A stretch of 64,000 nt of DNA from Phoenix dactylifera (GCF_009389715.1 NC_052392.1:37248410-37312409), one strand, 5' to 3'; shown: positions 34,901 to 48,600, counted from the stretch's first letter. Made by a program: numbers and translations. The notes: generated from the letters alone by a model not told the origin.

Positions 34901-37900
34901 TGACGAATATCGGAACATGGCAACTTTGGAGCCTAATCTGTGTGTTAAAATCAGCATGAGTGAACAAGTTTGGTGATCAAAAACATGGAAACAATAAACA
35001 ATTTTGCAAAATAAAAGTTCCAATACTATGCACATACCCAAAAAACCGAAGGCAGTCCCTATGCAATGAATGTCCACATTTTGATAACCTACTGGCTGCA
35101 GAGTGGCTTGAAAAGCTGAGCTCTAAGAACTTCCCAAATGAGAGACCGCGCGCTGCAGTCGACATTACAACCCTTCGTGTGGATTTTGGAATTCCACCTT
35201 GACGCTCACATCTTAAACATCTGGTCCACATCCAAATCCTTCCTTCACCTTCGCCTGACAGACGTGACGCTGGAGGAAGTTGCCTGACAAGAACAGTAAG
35301 AGTTCCATTCTGGTGGGTGTAACGGTATACATGCGACTCTGGTGGTTCACCACATGAAGAGCAAGTGCGTTTCTGCCACAATAGCAAAGATTTCATCAGT
35401 GCCAACTATGATTAAATTGAATAATTTTTCAAAGAGTTTTAACAAGTACTGATATAAAAATAAATATAACCTTGTTGAGTAAAACATCTTGCAGAAATCG
35501 TCCAAGTGATATATCAAAATTCCCATAATATTTTATACGAGAAAGATGGCTCTGCTCACAAACAGCTTGTTTTGTGATACACTGGCTAGACAGCAAAACC
35601 AATATACTTTGAGGATCTAATACGCTCTGAATATCATCCTTGTTCTGCATTTCAACTTTGTCACTAACATCACAACTGCAACGCTCAATATACTCAGAGA
35701 TATCTGAGACCAGCCCAGGCTTTGCATTATTGATGTTTCTATCATCAGGCTTTTCTTGATTAATAGTAGCGGTTGCTTCTTTGTCATGATCAAGCATCTC
35801 CAAAGATGAAGATATAGGGACATCAAGCATCTTCTCATTGAAGCCAAAGAATGATGAATCAGACTCAGAAGTGTGAGATTGGAAGCTTTCTCCTAAACAT
35901 TTCTTAACAGAAACTGAGACAGATGATAGAACCTGCCCGGGTTTAAGCAATGCTGATGAATCAGACTGGAGGAAACCACTACTGCATGGTTTATTGCAAA
36001 ACAAATCTCTGTGATTAATACTATCTCCAAGCGAACTAACATCAGGATTTAGGTGAGGTGACAAAAAAGACCTTTCAGCACCCTGACCAGATACTGATGG
36101 CATTTGCTTGTGAACATATTTTTCTAATTGTCCATCAAAAATTGGAATATCCAGTGCATGCACTGGAGTGATGCTAGAAGTAGAACATTCAATACTAGAA
36201 ATATCTGAATAAGGTGCAGCATCACAACTAGCTAAGAGCATGGGTTTAGCTTTAGAAGAACCAGAATTTCCTCTTACAGAATTTTTGCCAGAGAAAAATA
36301 ACCTCTGATCTGCAAAGAATGAAGTTTCAACAATCAAGTGATATGCTGCAAAGACTGTGTAATGCACCACACGCTTAACCTTCTTCAGTTCATCACTATG
36401 TGCTCCTTTCAGCAGTATCTGAAACAAAAAAGAATTGATCATGTCTTTGTTACCTGGAGAGAAAAGGAAAAAGAAACAAAGAGGGTTTTCCAGTGGTTTT
36501 GAGATGAAATCTTCGGTAAGAGGAGCTGCAATTCTATCTTTCTATGTAATACACCCTTGAAAGCAAGGTTGGCGATCCATCCCAAACCGTCCACGTACCG
36601 AGTTATATCGAAGGCGGACCGGGATGGTTCCGGCCTTCACATTGAGAAACCAGTGAGGAAGAGGGAGAGGGAGAGGGAAAAAGAGGAAGAGAGAAAGAGA
36701 GGGGGGAGGGAGGGAGAGGGCGGCGGAGAAAAAGAGGCGGAGGGAGGGGAGAGGTGGTAGGAAAGAGAGGAAAGAGAGAGAGGAAGGGAGGGAGGAGAGG
36801 GGGGATGGGAGGGAGAGGGAGAAAGTGACGGCGGCGGAGAGTGAGAGAGCTAGAGGGAGGGTCGGGTTAGGTCGGTCTAGAGCTAAATCCGAAATCGAAC
36901 CAATTTAAACCGGTTTTATAAAACCGAAATGACCATCTACAAAAACCGGTTGAAACTGACATGAAAAATTCAGTTTCGTTCGGTTCCATTTATCGGGTTG
37001 ATATTCTATGTTATATAAAAAAATATAAGAAACAAATTTTAAAATTGATAATAATATATATATGTGTGTGTGTGTGTATAGGGGGGTGGGTGGTGGTTGG
37101 GTCAAGTTTGGTCAGTTTGAATATATATATATATATTTGTATATACACACATGGGTCGGGTCACGTCGGTTTGAATCAATTTTATGAACATTCAAACTGA
37201 ACCGAAATTTTTTCGATTCAAAACTTTCTTAAACCGAAACCAAACCGACTTTTAAAAAAACCGATACAAACCAAACCAAAAAGATCGGTTCAAATTGGGT
37301 TCGCGATTCGGCCAGTTTTTTGCACACCCCTAGAGAAGGAAAAGAGAGGACTTTCAAAGCCCTCTCTCCTCTGCATTACCGACTTTACTTAAAAATTTTA
37401 AATATATATATATATATATAAAGGAAAGGGGGCTTTGAAAGTCCTCTCTACACCCTCCTTCTGCCTCTCTCACTCTCCGCCACCGTCTCCCTCTCTCTCC
37501 CTCTCCCTCTCCCTCCCTCCTCCCTCTCTTTTACTCTCTCTCCTTCTACCTCTCCCCCTCTCTCTGCCTCTCTCTCCACCGCCCTCTCCCTCCCTCCCTC
37601 CCTCTCTCTCTCTCTCTCTCTTTTCCTCTCTCTCTCTTCCTTTTCCCTTTCCCTTGTCAATTTCCCTTTGTCGATTCACGCCAGAACAGCCCGGCACGGT
37701 ACCATCCCATACCGTATCATCGGCCTACCGGCACAAGTATTTCTCTAAATCAGCATTAGACAAGAGTGGAGATGGTGAAATGAAAAATAGATACAAATCA
37801 AAAGCACAAGTAAAAATAGATACAAATCAGAAGCGTAAGTACATAGGCATGCTTAGAAAACATCAAATGCAAGAATTAGAGTATCCTAATAAAGCTAATA

Positions 37901-40900
37901 CCAACTAGCTGGCTCCTCTTCAGTTTCACCACGGCCTCCAATAGTGGAAACCTCAAAGAAATGGTTCCATGTGCAACAATAATTATTCAGATGCCTGTAG
38001 GGTGGCTCAGATACTACGAAAAAGAAAAAAGGACTCATGATATTTGAAATAGTAAAATGCCACTAATAAGGTTTTTACAAGTAACCACATTGCATACTAG
38101 TTTAATGTTTGCCAGAGTTAAGAGGAATGGTGCTGGTAAACAAAGAGCAATGAATATGACACATTAAACATTCCAATAATGAATGCCAACATAACGGATA
38201 CTAGAGAGTCATTAAACATCATTCCAATAGTCAAAGTGGCAGTCTCTTTTTAATTGATTTTGATTGTTTTTATTTGTTATCAAACAAAATCATGCTTTAT
38301 ACACCAAGAAAAAAAATCATGCTTTAAGTAATAATTCAGATCCCCCACTTCTCCGAGGGTGAATCCAACTCAAGTTGATTTCGAGTTGGGCATATTATGA
38401 AGGAACAAAGGAAAGTAAAAACCTTTTTATTCAAAACTTTTCAATATGCTATCAGCTAAACATAATCTTTTTACTTAGTTGCATTATATATCATTTATAC
38501 AAAGTGATAAACAGCATTAGAGCATGAGGATTTTCACTAGTTATGAGGCCAAAGATCCCATCATCTTCATTCATTTTGTGTGCAGGCACAAGATATTCAG
38601 CCAACAAATATATGACTGATGAAGAAAGACAGTGGTGTCATGTTTGCCAATATGTGACACAACATGGAATAACTGAACTCACCGTACAACCCAAAGGTTT
38701 TGGAAAACCCTCAAAAAACATTAAAGTTTTGGACGGCCTTTTTCCACCTTCACCACAGATATTATGCTCCTCTGTAAATTTTTCAATATGGAAAGACTCA
38801 CATTGCTTCAGCTTCACTTTCATCAGAATGTCAGCCGAAGAAATGATGGGAGAAGCAGTACATCGTGCAATTCTTAGCAAGCGTGAAAGCTTCATATCAA
38901 AGACCAGCGTGATTCCTTTTGCAAGAAGAGATTCTCGTATGTCACGTGAAACAGTTTTCTCTACCAGAACTACATTTGGCTGACATGTTTCTATCATCTC
39001 AATTATAGACTTTAAATGGTCCTTTTCCTGATACCAAAAGAAAAAAGGGAGAAATAGCTCAGAATCTCTAAGCAGTATCATCAAGACATTCACCAAAGAA
39101 CTTCCTTAGGCCTACCTCTTCCATTGACTCAAATGATAACAAATTAAGTGCAGAATGCCCTAGGGCTCCCTGAAGGAGAAGAAGTCTAGGATTTTTGAAC
39201 TTGGTTGGCATGCGCTTATGTGCAGCATTCTTCTTGAAAACTAAGCCTTTGATCACTTGACTGCAAAGAAAATTTCCACAGTTGAGCGAACAGCTTTTTA
39301 GCCTTAATCTAAAATAGATATGAGAAAAACCACATAACTTATAAACTACTACAGCCTGTACCTTTCACTGCGAGTACCAGATGCGATACATTTCACCTTC
39401 ACATATGAACCAGGATCCATTGCCCTTCCCTCACTAGCATCAGGCTTGACAAGCAGCGCGGCTTCCCATGATAATGATGCCACAATGTCAAGCCAACTCT
39501 TGTCACCCTCTTTTCCAGAAAAGTTGAGGCCCTCAGAGGCCAAAAGTCGACTTACAAGAATTTTGAGCTGTCCATTCATTGCTTCCAACATTGCCTTTTG
39601 CCGCTCTTCTTTATAACTGTGAGCACTCCCATTTTCTTCATCGAGACTGCTTAAAGAACTCGGTTGACCCCATTTTGTACCATCACCATAGTCATCGTCG
39701 TCATCATAATTAGCAATGCTATCCATGTCATCTTCCATGTCTTCCGGTTCAGGTGGTATCCAGATGAGAGAATCTTTTTCAAAATAGGATAAGAATGTTG
39801 GACTACTGCTGTCAATGGCATTCTCTGTCCCATCTGAATCATCAGCAATTCTCATGGATCGAGCATCACCTGGCATGCCATTATAAAGTCCAGATTTCTC
39901 GCCACTGCCATCTAAATAGCCCACTGATGGTCCATCTACATTTACCTTAGCATGAGAAGACTGAATATCTATATCTTTGAATGAATTTCCATTTCTATGA
40001 TCTTTTACGTGTTCGGTAAATCGTAGGTCTGGATGCTTTTGACCAGTATCCAGAGACTCAACTCCATTCTCCCTGCCAAATGATAACTCATAAATGGCCA
40101 CATGTCAACCATCAATACATGTTCCAACAAATAAAACAATAAAAGTACAATTATTGGATCCACAATAGCTAATCTTGTCATCATTTGTAGCTTTCATTAT
40201 AAGAGCAACAGAAAATTATGTGCATAAGAATTACTAGGCTAAAGAATGGAAGTAGAGGAATTTACAAAGGAAAGAAATTACTGTTGGATGCTTTGCCACA
40301 CATTCTAAGAAATGCATGGGACCTTCACATTAAAGAATTTCTCATGTAGCAAAATGGTTGTGTATAGTTAGTTAATCTCAATCTAAGTGCCCAATATAAA
40401 CCTTATATCAATGTCATACTTACAGAATGTAGTGTAACAAGAAATAAGACTACATAGTTTTCATTGAACAAATTGCAGATCAAAGTATTGTACATACCTC
40501 ATTTGTGAACTCAAATCAGCGGGGAAATCACCTGAGAAAAGACGAAATTAGCACCATATGCTTAACAAGAGGCTAAGTCAAACAACATCTAAAAGGTAAA
40601 AAATTGATTAAAAAAAGTCAGTTACCAAGGCTTTACCAAGGCTTGAAACACAACTTCCATAGCTTGACAGAGAGAGCGCGGGACTAACCAAAGGCGAGGT
40701 GCAAGGACTCAAACCATCCATTCTTAAAGACCCTTTGCCATACTTCTCCAGACTTTCAGTGGGCTTACAGTGCCCAACCAGGTATTCATCATCCAGGGCA
40801 GAAGAACTATCCCTTTTTTTACACTCCTGACAGATGGAATGATGGCAAATTTTACAGCGATATCCACTATCCAGAGGTGTCTTTTCTGAGCCACATGCAT

Positions 40901-40916
40901 GACACATTGTATTCAT
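31967..40916 (-). CDS. FAB1: 1-phosphatidylinositol-3-phosphate 5-kinase, FAB1C/FAB1D-like
   Basis: The kinase makes PtdIns(3,5)P2 on endosome and vacuole membranes. Twelve coding exons join in frame: 40916-40637, 40531-40498, 40072-39362, 39260-39116, 39027-38683, 36418-35471, 35372-35038, 34937-34811, 34689-34522, 34323-32758, 32673-32410 and 32317-31967, giving 1757 residues. In order: a six-cysteine finger at 5-32 (CHAC...CKIC...CQEC) that lacks the basic RRHHC patch of a FYVE domain; a chaperonin-like (TCP-1) domain at about 270-500 with FKNPRLLLLQGALGH; a cysteine-rich region from about 820 (CSSCGEPPESHVYRY, CGHSLHRDCLRFFG); and the lipid kinase domain at about 1420-1750 with FFAKSMDDRFIIKQIKKTEL, RIFDLKGAVFSRYV and NVMDYSLLVGVD. 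The missing true FYVE patch points to the FAB1C/D branch. The start is the first in-frame ATG in exon 2; exon 1 is non-coding. Intron 36419-38682 carries transposon debris. Confidence 0.92.
36656..36860 (+). repeat. GA/GGGA-rich polypurine block in a FAB1 intron
   Basis: About 200 bases are nearly all purine on the plus strand (gagaggg, gggaggga words), with only a few GGCGG breaks. It mirrors the pyrimidine block at 37443-37670. Confidence 0.9.
36870..37332 (-). mobile_element. Non-autonomous element of the TAGGGGTGTGCA type
   Basis: Read on the minus strand it begins CTAGGGGTGTGCAAAAAAC and continues with AACCGG/GGTTTGG-rich sequence, a pattern of common plant hAT-like repeats. Repeated aaaccga/cggtt words run through it to about 36870. 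Internal (TG)n and (TA)n tracts lie at 37055-37140. No coding capacity. Confidence 0.5.
37343..37449. repeat. Inverted repeat with 19-bp perfect arms
   Basis: The arm agagaggactttcaaagcc (37343-37361) is repeated as its exact reverse complement at 37431-37449. The loop is AT-rich with a (TA)n run. It could be a hairpin or the ends of a very small MITE. Confidence 0.85.
37443..37670 (+). repeat. CT-rich polypyrimidine block in a FAB1 intron
   Basis: About 225 bases are nearly all pyrimidine on the plus strand. It is opposite in sense to the polypurine block at 36656-36860, so the two flank the element at 36870-37332 like long inverted arms. Confidence 0.9.
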
Positions 40917-42450
40917 AAGTTCCCAATGAAACTTGATAAAAACATCAGGTTCCAGTTCCTCCCCACTACATCCAATATCCTGAAAATAAGAGAATGATTC
41001 AGTATCCACCAAATGCCACACTTGAATGCAATTGCAACCTCAACAAATAAACTATTTACAAAATGGTGACAAGATCCAAAGGAACTACAAAGACCACATT
41101 AACCTTCAAGGTACATGAAAAACTGCAAAAACATAATTAGAATGAGGGAAACATGAAACCTCCACGGAGGAAGAAAAAAAAACCTTCCAGCTAAAATTAG
41201 AAGATGGCAAACAATGGACGCCAATGCCAAAACAATCCGTACTGTACCAGTCCTAATGTGAGATTGAAAATAATGAGCTATAACAAAAGGGGCTATGAAC
41301 AAAATCAAAATTTACTAAATTATTCTAATAATGGAAAATTTAAACCTATTAAAAAAGCGCACACGTGTAAAAAATTCAACCTAGAATTAAAGAATGGAGA
41401 ACACTTAAATGCAACTTCAGAGAATGTGGAACCATAGCTAACGCAAGAAACTGACAATGATAACTAATAACAATGAGAACTCACAAAATCAGCAGTAAAA
41501 GATCTAAATTTTCTAATAATAAATCTCATGCAATAAAGCACAGCAAGGGCTTAGAAATCCAATCTGGAGTCCAGAATTACTACAAACCGTGAATGGAATC
41601 TTTAAGACTCAAAAACCTTATGCAAAACTACAACAACAGCAATAAATAATCATATAAAAACAACACCCTCGACAACCAACCCAAGTCCTGAAGAAAAATC
41701 TAAATCTAACCAAACGCAGGACTTCCTAAGGGATTGGAAGCCAAATCTTAACATTTCAAATATTCATCACCTAAATTATATTTAAAAATAAATAAAAACA
41801 ACGCCATAATAAATCAGAGCAAATTAAGTGTAATTAAATAGCATTGTCGGAAAATAGACCAAATTCACGCATCCATACAACTCAAGAAACTAAAAAGCAA
41901 ACTATCCATCTCATCCAGAATCAGAACTCTGATGGAAAAATTAGTAATAATCAAGAAATGAAGGAAAGAAGAAGAAGAGACTAGCAGGAAAACAAAACCT
42001 AAAACAGGTCACTAGATCATTTATGAATTTTAAAAAAAAAAATTAAGCGCCAGTACGCCAGATCCCAAAACTAATGAAAACCCAGCAGAATTTTCAAAAA
42101 ATTCCGGGAATTAAGCACCCAAGACCCGCCCCTTGTTAAACCTCGATCCCGAAACTAATCAGAGCCCAACAAATAACTCAAGCAAACCAAAAATTTTCAA
42201 AAAAAAAAGGAACAAAGATCCAAGATTCAAGTATCAGCTCCCACCTCACCTCTCGATAAACTCCAAATCCTACAATCTTCCCAAGACCAACGAAAAACCA
42301 AATTAATCCAAAAAACAAATTCTGCCCCTCTCAAACCCACAGATCGATCTCCCCTTTTCCCAAACCCCTCGAGGATTTATGCATAGAGAAAAAAAAAATC
42401 AAGAAAATATCGAATATAAGAGGCGCCATTAAGATAAAAGAATCGCTTAC

Positions 42451-42720
42451 CCGTTCGGAGAAATCGAGGGAGAATATCTACCAACTCCCGCAAGCCCGTA
42501 ATTATAAACCCCTTCTTCCAATCTATCTTTATCGATCCCTGAAATCTTCTCCAAACGAAAAGAATATCGAAGAACCCCAGCGCCCGATCCAAAACCCCGA
42601 ATTCTTCTTCCAAGAAATAGAGAGAGAAAGAGAGTGGAAGACACGGAGAGAGGGAGAGGGGGGCTGTGGGGAAAGAAAAAGGTTCTTGCCGAGTGGAGCC
42701 CACCGGCGGTGAAAGGTCAT
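42451..42720 (-). other. Non-coding first exon of the FAB1 gene (5' UTR)
   Basis: A splice donor (aacgg/gtaagc) lies at 42451/42450. The frame that would run into exon 2 has a stop about 30 bases before this donor, so exon 1 is leader only. The next acceptor is at 40980. A CT-rich leader is seen on the minus strand. The transcription start near 42.7 kb is inferred. Short upstream open frames occur in this exon, but their translation is unknown. Confidence 0.6.
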
Positions 42721-44559
42721 TCCATTTTCGCTCTTGTTTTTCTTCGTAGTAGAATACTTTGAAGGTGGAAATCAGTAAAAATGGAAATATTTTTACCGTA
42801 GTGGACTACGCGTATTTTTGTATGGGAGCAGACCGGGAGACCGGGTGCGAACATTGCGGCTTGGGTTTTTTCGACTTTTCGAACATAGGGGCAGCGCAAC
42901 CCTTTATTCTAGGAGTCGAACTAGAGAGATCTACTACCGTCCATTCCATGCGACACCCATGATTGAGTGGTCCATTCGATCACGACCATGCCGTGATTGA
43001 ATGTGATCCATGCTCCACTTGCGACAATTGGCGCTATATAATGTGATGAGCTGCCACGAAGAGATTGAACCGTCTTCGTCCAACTCTAATCCCAAATTAT
43101 GAAGGATCTTGATTGCCGATTTGGACATCCAACCCAACCATGAAGCAACTTTTGGCTTTTGGTTCATATAATCATTTTTCAGCTCAAACTTTAACTGATT
43201 TTAAGTTAAAATTTTCGACTCCACTTAGATCATGTCGGTTCAGTTTGAATGAGGTGGCTTCAAAGTTTAAGATGTTTGGTACGTCAAGTTATTGAACATA
43301 TTAATAAATTAAGTGATCGATTAGGGATTTACTCATGCTATTATAAAGTTAGACAAGTCGGGCATGATAATAATATCCACCAAAAAAGAAGTATAGCTAT
43401 AAATTCCAAACTGAATTTGTTTTCCTCCCAATTCAACCTCGAACCCGCCCCTAATTGTGTTCATAAGATTGCTTTTTTCTACCCTCCACCTTTCTACCCT
43501 TATTTCCATTCGATGCGATCCCTTAAAGGCTGGCTCCAATAAAAATCAAAACCTAGATCTCTTATCCAAGTAGTAAATTGGTGTATCATAACTAAAGTCC
43601 CATAGTGAATCTATAGATTCCTTAAAAATATTAGTTCCAAAAGAAAAATAATTTATATAGTGTAGGGTACTTAAATGTTCTGATAACTTAAATTTTGAAC
43701 ATAATTTACCATCACCATGCAGAGACCATGGGAAATAGTCCCAAATAATTCCCACTTCTGCAATTAATAACCATCTTATTATTAATAACAGGAATACTAT
43801 TCTACCTAGCTTTTTTTTCTTTATTTTTTTTTAACATTTTTTTCAATACCGCAGATCCACCATGGACTTTGTTTCAATATTTTGGACATGTTCCAAGACT
43901 CATGCATTACACGTGGCACAGATAAGAACTTTTCCTTCATTTTTACGTTGTAGGGTACTAACGTATATGCTTAAATCACCTGTCATCCAAGTCAGACCTC
44001 GTCAATGGTGTGTGATTTAGAAAAGAAATAAAAGCGTTTACCATCTGTCCGATCATTGACAACCGACCGTTGATCATATAACGGATGACGTTTGGTTGTA
44101 GAGGAAACGCCGGACGGAAACAAGAACACCAACGAAATGGCCGTTATTCTTCACCTACTTTGCTTTTCTATTTTTTTCAGAAAAAAAAACTATTTATGAC
44201 TGGGTGCACGACTGGGTGCGACAAAAAGAGTTTTATTTAACATCCCGCTTCTAAACAAATCTAAAATCCACTGCTACGCGGAGGACAGGAGAGGACATGT
44301 CATCGTCATCGAGGATACGATTCTTCTTCGCTCGATCTCGACCGTCGGATTGTTGATCGTCCGCGTTGCGGCAGTTTTCTGTCGCCAGGAGGGAGAGATC
44401 TTGACGAGGAGATCTGTTTCTGGACCGTTGGATTGTTGGTGGGCCCACAAATTACGCGGTGCTGATTTTTTTATATACATTCTTTAATCACGGCCGCTGC
44501 GGTCCGATTGATGAATGGGAAATTATTATAATTAAGTTTGTTCTTGTCTTATTAAAAGA

Positions 44560-44675
44560 GTCGGCGAGGCATTAGCCGGCTCCTTGTTATATGGAGGGTT
44601 GATTTAAGGTGACATCCAGCTATGGATTCGGTATATCCGCTACAAATTTAGTGCAACTTGTCTTACAATATCATT
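44560..44675 (+). repeat. Dispersed repeat, copy 2
   Basis: This is similar to 24087-24205 in the same orientation: gtcggcg start, gggttgatttaaggtga-like middle and gcaacttgtctta tail. Confidence 0.5.
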
Positions 44676-45508
44676 TTTCGAGGGTTTAAAGATAATATAA
44701 TTAAAGATCAAAATGATGTCAAAAGAAATGAAAAGAAAATTATAGATAAATATCATTTTCTGATGTTAAAAGCATGGCTATATATATTATTATTAGTAAA
44801 AGAACTTACGACATTATCATAAGATAACAACTAAGTTTTGTGATTTGAATATAGAAGTAATTGTTCCGTGTGTCATACACAAGGGTGTACATCACTTGAA
44901 GTTGTTATTCACCTGTATGCACATATAGAGTTATAGCACCTCTGAACCATGGATTCAATGTTTGTGGTAATTAATTATGATCATAGCCCTAAGATTTAAT
45001 GTATCCGTATCGAAGGAGTAACTATGAGCCAATGAAACTAATGACCATTTTAAAAGGAAAACATGATCTATCACTTTCCAGTATATAGAATTTATTATAT
45101 GGAAGCTACACTTGGATCATTCAACTTGGACAAGATATTATATATGGATAACTAGCAAATGCATGGATAAAAATTGTACACTAGGATCTCAACTTTTGCA
45201 TTTGTTGGGTGTCATCATCAAACTGATTCCACACCGCCCCGGTCACTTGCCACTTGGGATTATAACATCCATCTCCCTTGCCAATTCATAGATAAAGACA
45301 TGCATATCATAATCATAATGATATTCTTGCCAACTATAATAACACCAAATTTATACTTAACCATGCTTGTGGGTTATTGACACAGATCATACTTGACATC
45401 ATTTTGAATCCACCAGCTTGATTTGCTTTGCAATATCAGCTTAAGCTCCAACACCAATTATTCCAAACAATCATGTGAAGTTGGTATAAAAATCCTGCAT
45501 GAAGGATG

Positions 45509-45585
45509 CCACGTAGCCTCTCGCGTAGGAGTGTTAGAATTTTGCCGCGTAGCCTCTCACGTCAGAAGTGTTAGAATTTTGCAGC
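45509..45585 (+). repeat. Tandem duplication of about 38 bp
   Basis: Two adjacent copies contain cgtagcctctc and gtgttagaattttgc. It lies just before the CACTA-like element and may belong to its left end. Confidence 0.8.
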
Positions 45586-45699
45586 ACAGCGAGTCCTCCC
45601 CCTCCATTATCCGCTTTCACTCACCGGGAAACCGATTCCGCTATCAGAATCTTTTTGGTGCTTTGGAGAGAGTGAATCTCAGTCCAGCGATCGCTAGAG

Positions 45700-48600
45700 A
45701 AATAATTGGAATTGCCAATCTTGAATTGCAGATGCTAGATAGAAGCATCGCAATTTGCCTACTGCGCCTAAGCTTTTCCGGAAGCGTTGCTAGAAGCCAT
45801 TAATTACTTACGCTTATAAGCATTGGAAGGCTTAATTACCGACCCTTATAAGCGTTGGCAGAAGTCAAAACCCGACGACACTTATAAGCGTCGTTGGCTT
45901 CCATATAACCCACCCACCCCTACCGACCTCTCCATCAGCCTCAAATCCCTAACCCACCCCGACCGACCCCCTCCCTTAGCCTCTTTCACTGCATCTCAGC
46001 TCGAAAGCAGTGCTGCCCCATCAATTGCCACTGATCGACCACCACCTCTGCCTCTCTCCATGCCGGTCCCCTTCTCCTCCTCCCACTCTCTGCTGGCCTC
46101 CTCTTCTTGGCCAACTTCCTCCTCCTATTCTCCTCGTCCTGCCCATACCCACCGCCAATCCGCAGTGTTAGCGGCAGAAGCTCCAGCCGACTGCCCTCCT
46201 CCAGCCGATTGCGGATCTCAGTCGTCCTAGCTTCAGGTGATTTTCTTTTTTTACTTAAGGCATTGTCCTAGTGATCCACGCTTAATTTGGCAATTGCTCT
46301 TCTTTTATTTCTACCACACAACAAAAAAAATAAACTAAGGAGTGTTACTAAATTCAATTATGACCATAAAGTTGCAGAGATAAACAGAAAAGGATGGGCA
46401 AATTTCCACCAAGTCACGGGGCCTTTAATTAAGGTTCAAACCTAAGCTATTGTTTTCTTGTGGGCCTAAAGTTCTTACTTTTAGTCTATCTATTTTGTGA
46501 AAAAGTAGAGGCATAATGAAGTTTACCACCCCATAATTCGATCATCTATCTCTAATTTTAGAAGAATTAGCCATGCAAGGGTTGGAGACATGTGGGAGAG
46601 TTTGGTAAAATTTATAGGGTCCAAGAACAGAAGGTGCAAGAGATTATGATAGGATTTACTATTAAATATTTATGGTGTAGAGGCAAGTTTAGAGATGGTG
46701 TGGAGATGTTTGGGATGAAAATGTCCTTAGATATGCTTCTGGAGAGCGGTCAAAAAGAAATTTAATTTGTTACTAGCTAGCACAATTAATTCATCCTCGT
46801 GAATCAGAGTTGGGTCTGTTAGCTTGAATATATTAACCCCAAAATACATTTATATTGAGATAATGTATTGAAGCTTGACACAATGTATTGAGATGTTCTA
46901 ATATTGTTGAACTCCTCATCAGAAGGCCTTTTAGTTCTCCACATTTGGAGGTGCCAAACATGATTTTTGTACTGAATGCATCTGGCCAGAGTTATTGATT
47001 AGCGATCATAGGCATTTTCATATATGTGAAGTTATACATGTGATTCTTATCCTAATTTATCCTCAATGTGTTGTGGTTCAGCCTGAGATAGAGTTTCTTT
47101 CTAGAACTTATTGCTCCTCTATTCTATAAATATAGCCTATGGCATTGAGTAAAATAGGAAAGTTAAACATGAGACACATCTTGTAAATCTTTCCTCAACA
47201 TACAAAGAGAGAAGCAAAAAGAACATAAAATGTGATAAAGGTCCAGCACCTATTTACAAAAATGAAAAATGATATCAAAAAGCGCTAAACCATCATGTAT
47301 CAGCATTATGTTAGATTAGTTTTACTTTTCCTATATATATTGATTTTGCTAAATTGCTTCAAACAACTTTTTGCTTAGTATCTAATTTCATTTATCTTTT
47401 GTAGATAAGTCGCAATTCGATCATTATTTTAATATAATGGACAAAAGTTGGTTAAACAAGTCGAGATCTAGTAAAAAATATTTGAATGGAATTCAGAATT
47501 TCATTAAATTTATTTTTGAGATATCTAATATGAACAGAAAAATTTTATGTCCATGTCGAAAATATATAAATTGTTCTTCTCTCACTCCAAAAAATGTTGA
47601 AGAACATTTGGTATGGAATAATTTTCTAAAGTGTTATAATGAATGGGAATTTTATGAAGAGTCCATATTGTCGTCTTTATATAACCAACCCTCCTATATA
47701 GAAAACACATCTAGTTTTGGATCCAAAAAAAAATTATGTAGGAGAAGATGATATAAGGGGCTTACTCAGAGATGCTTTTGGACATAGTATTGAAAATTTA
47801 ACAGATTTTAGTTGCGGACAAGAAGCAGCTGCAATAGGTAATGAGCGTACAAATACTGATTCTATACATGTTGAGGAACCTATGCATTCCGATAACATAG
47901 ATCAGTATCATAACTTGGTAAAAAATTGTGATCAAAAATCATATCCGGATTGTAAGAATTTTACGGAAATTTTTTTTCTTGTGCATTTATTCCATTTGAA
48001 ATATTTGAATAGATGATCTAGCAAGTTTTTCACTATATTGCTTCAATTATTAAAGGATGCATTTTCGGAAGGTGTTACTTTGTCATCATCTTCTTATGAA
48101 GCCAAAAAATTAGTAAAAGAATTGGATCTTGGATACAAGAAGATACGCAGTTGTCCAAATGATTGTATATTATACTATGGTGAAAATGTTAACCAAGAGT
48201 CTTGCCGAATATGTAGATCTTCACGATGGAAAAAACATAAAGAAGATGGGCATGATTTGTTGAATGAAGTGGATGCCGCACGGACTAAGAAAAAACCGGC
48301 TAAAGTTTTGAGGTATTTTTCTCTCATACCTAGATTGAAAAAGATGTATGCATCATAGAATATAGCTTCCTTGATGAGATGGCATGATGAAGGTCATACA
48401 AAGAATGGAATGTTAAGACATCCAGCAGATAGTTTAGCATGAAAAGTATTTGATGATAGGTATCACGAATTTGCTTCTGATGTTCGCAGTGTTGGACTGC
48501 GTTTAGCTACTAATAGGTTTAATCCATTCTAAACGATGAGTTCTATATATAATACTTAGTCGGCCGCTTTGATTCCATATAATTTGCCATCATGGATATA

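Larger units (their letters stand above)
42760..45700. other. Intergenic region upstream of FAB1
   Basis: No gene was recognised. Near 44550-44680 lies the second copy of the repeat seen at 24087-24205. A 38-bp tandem duplication is at 45509-45585. The remaining sequence is AT-rich without coding signal. Confidence 0.5.

Noticed and set aside
45823-46230. 135-codon proline/serine-rich frame inside the left part of the CACTA element
   Set aside because: It begins at a non-ATG codon in subterminal repeats and has no recognisable domain; more likely leader sequence of the element.
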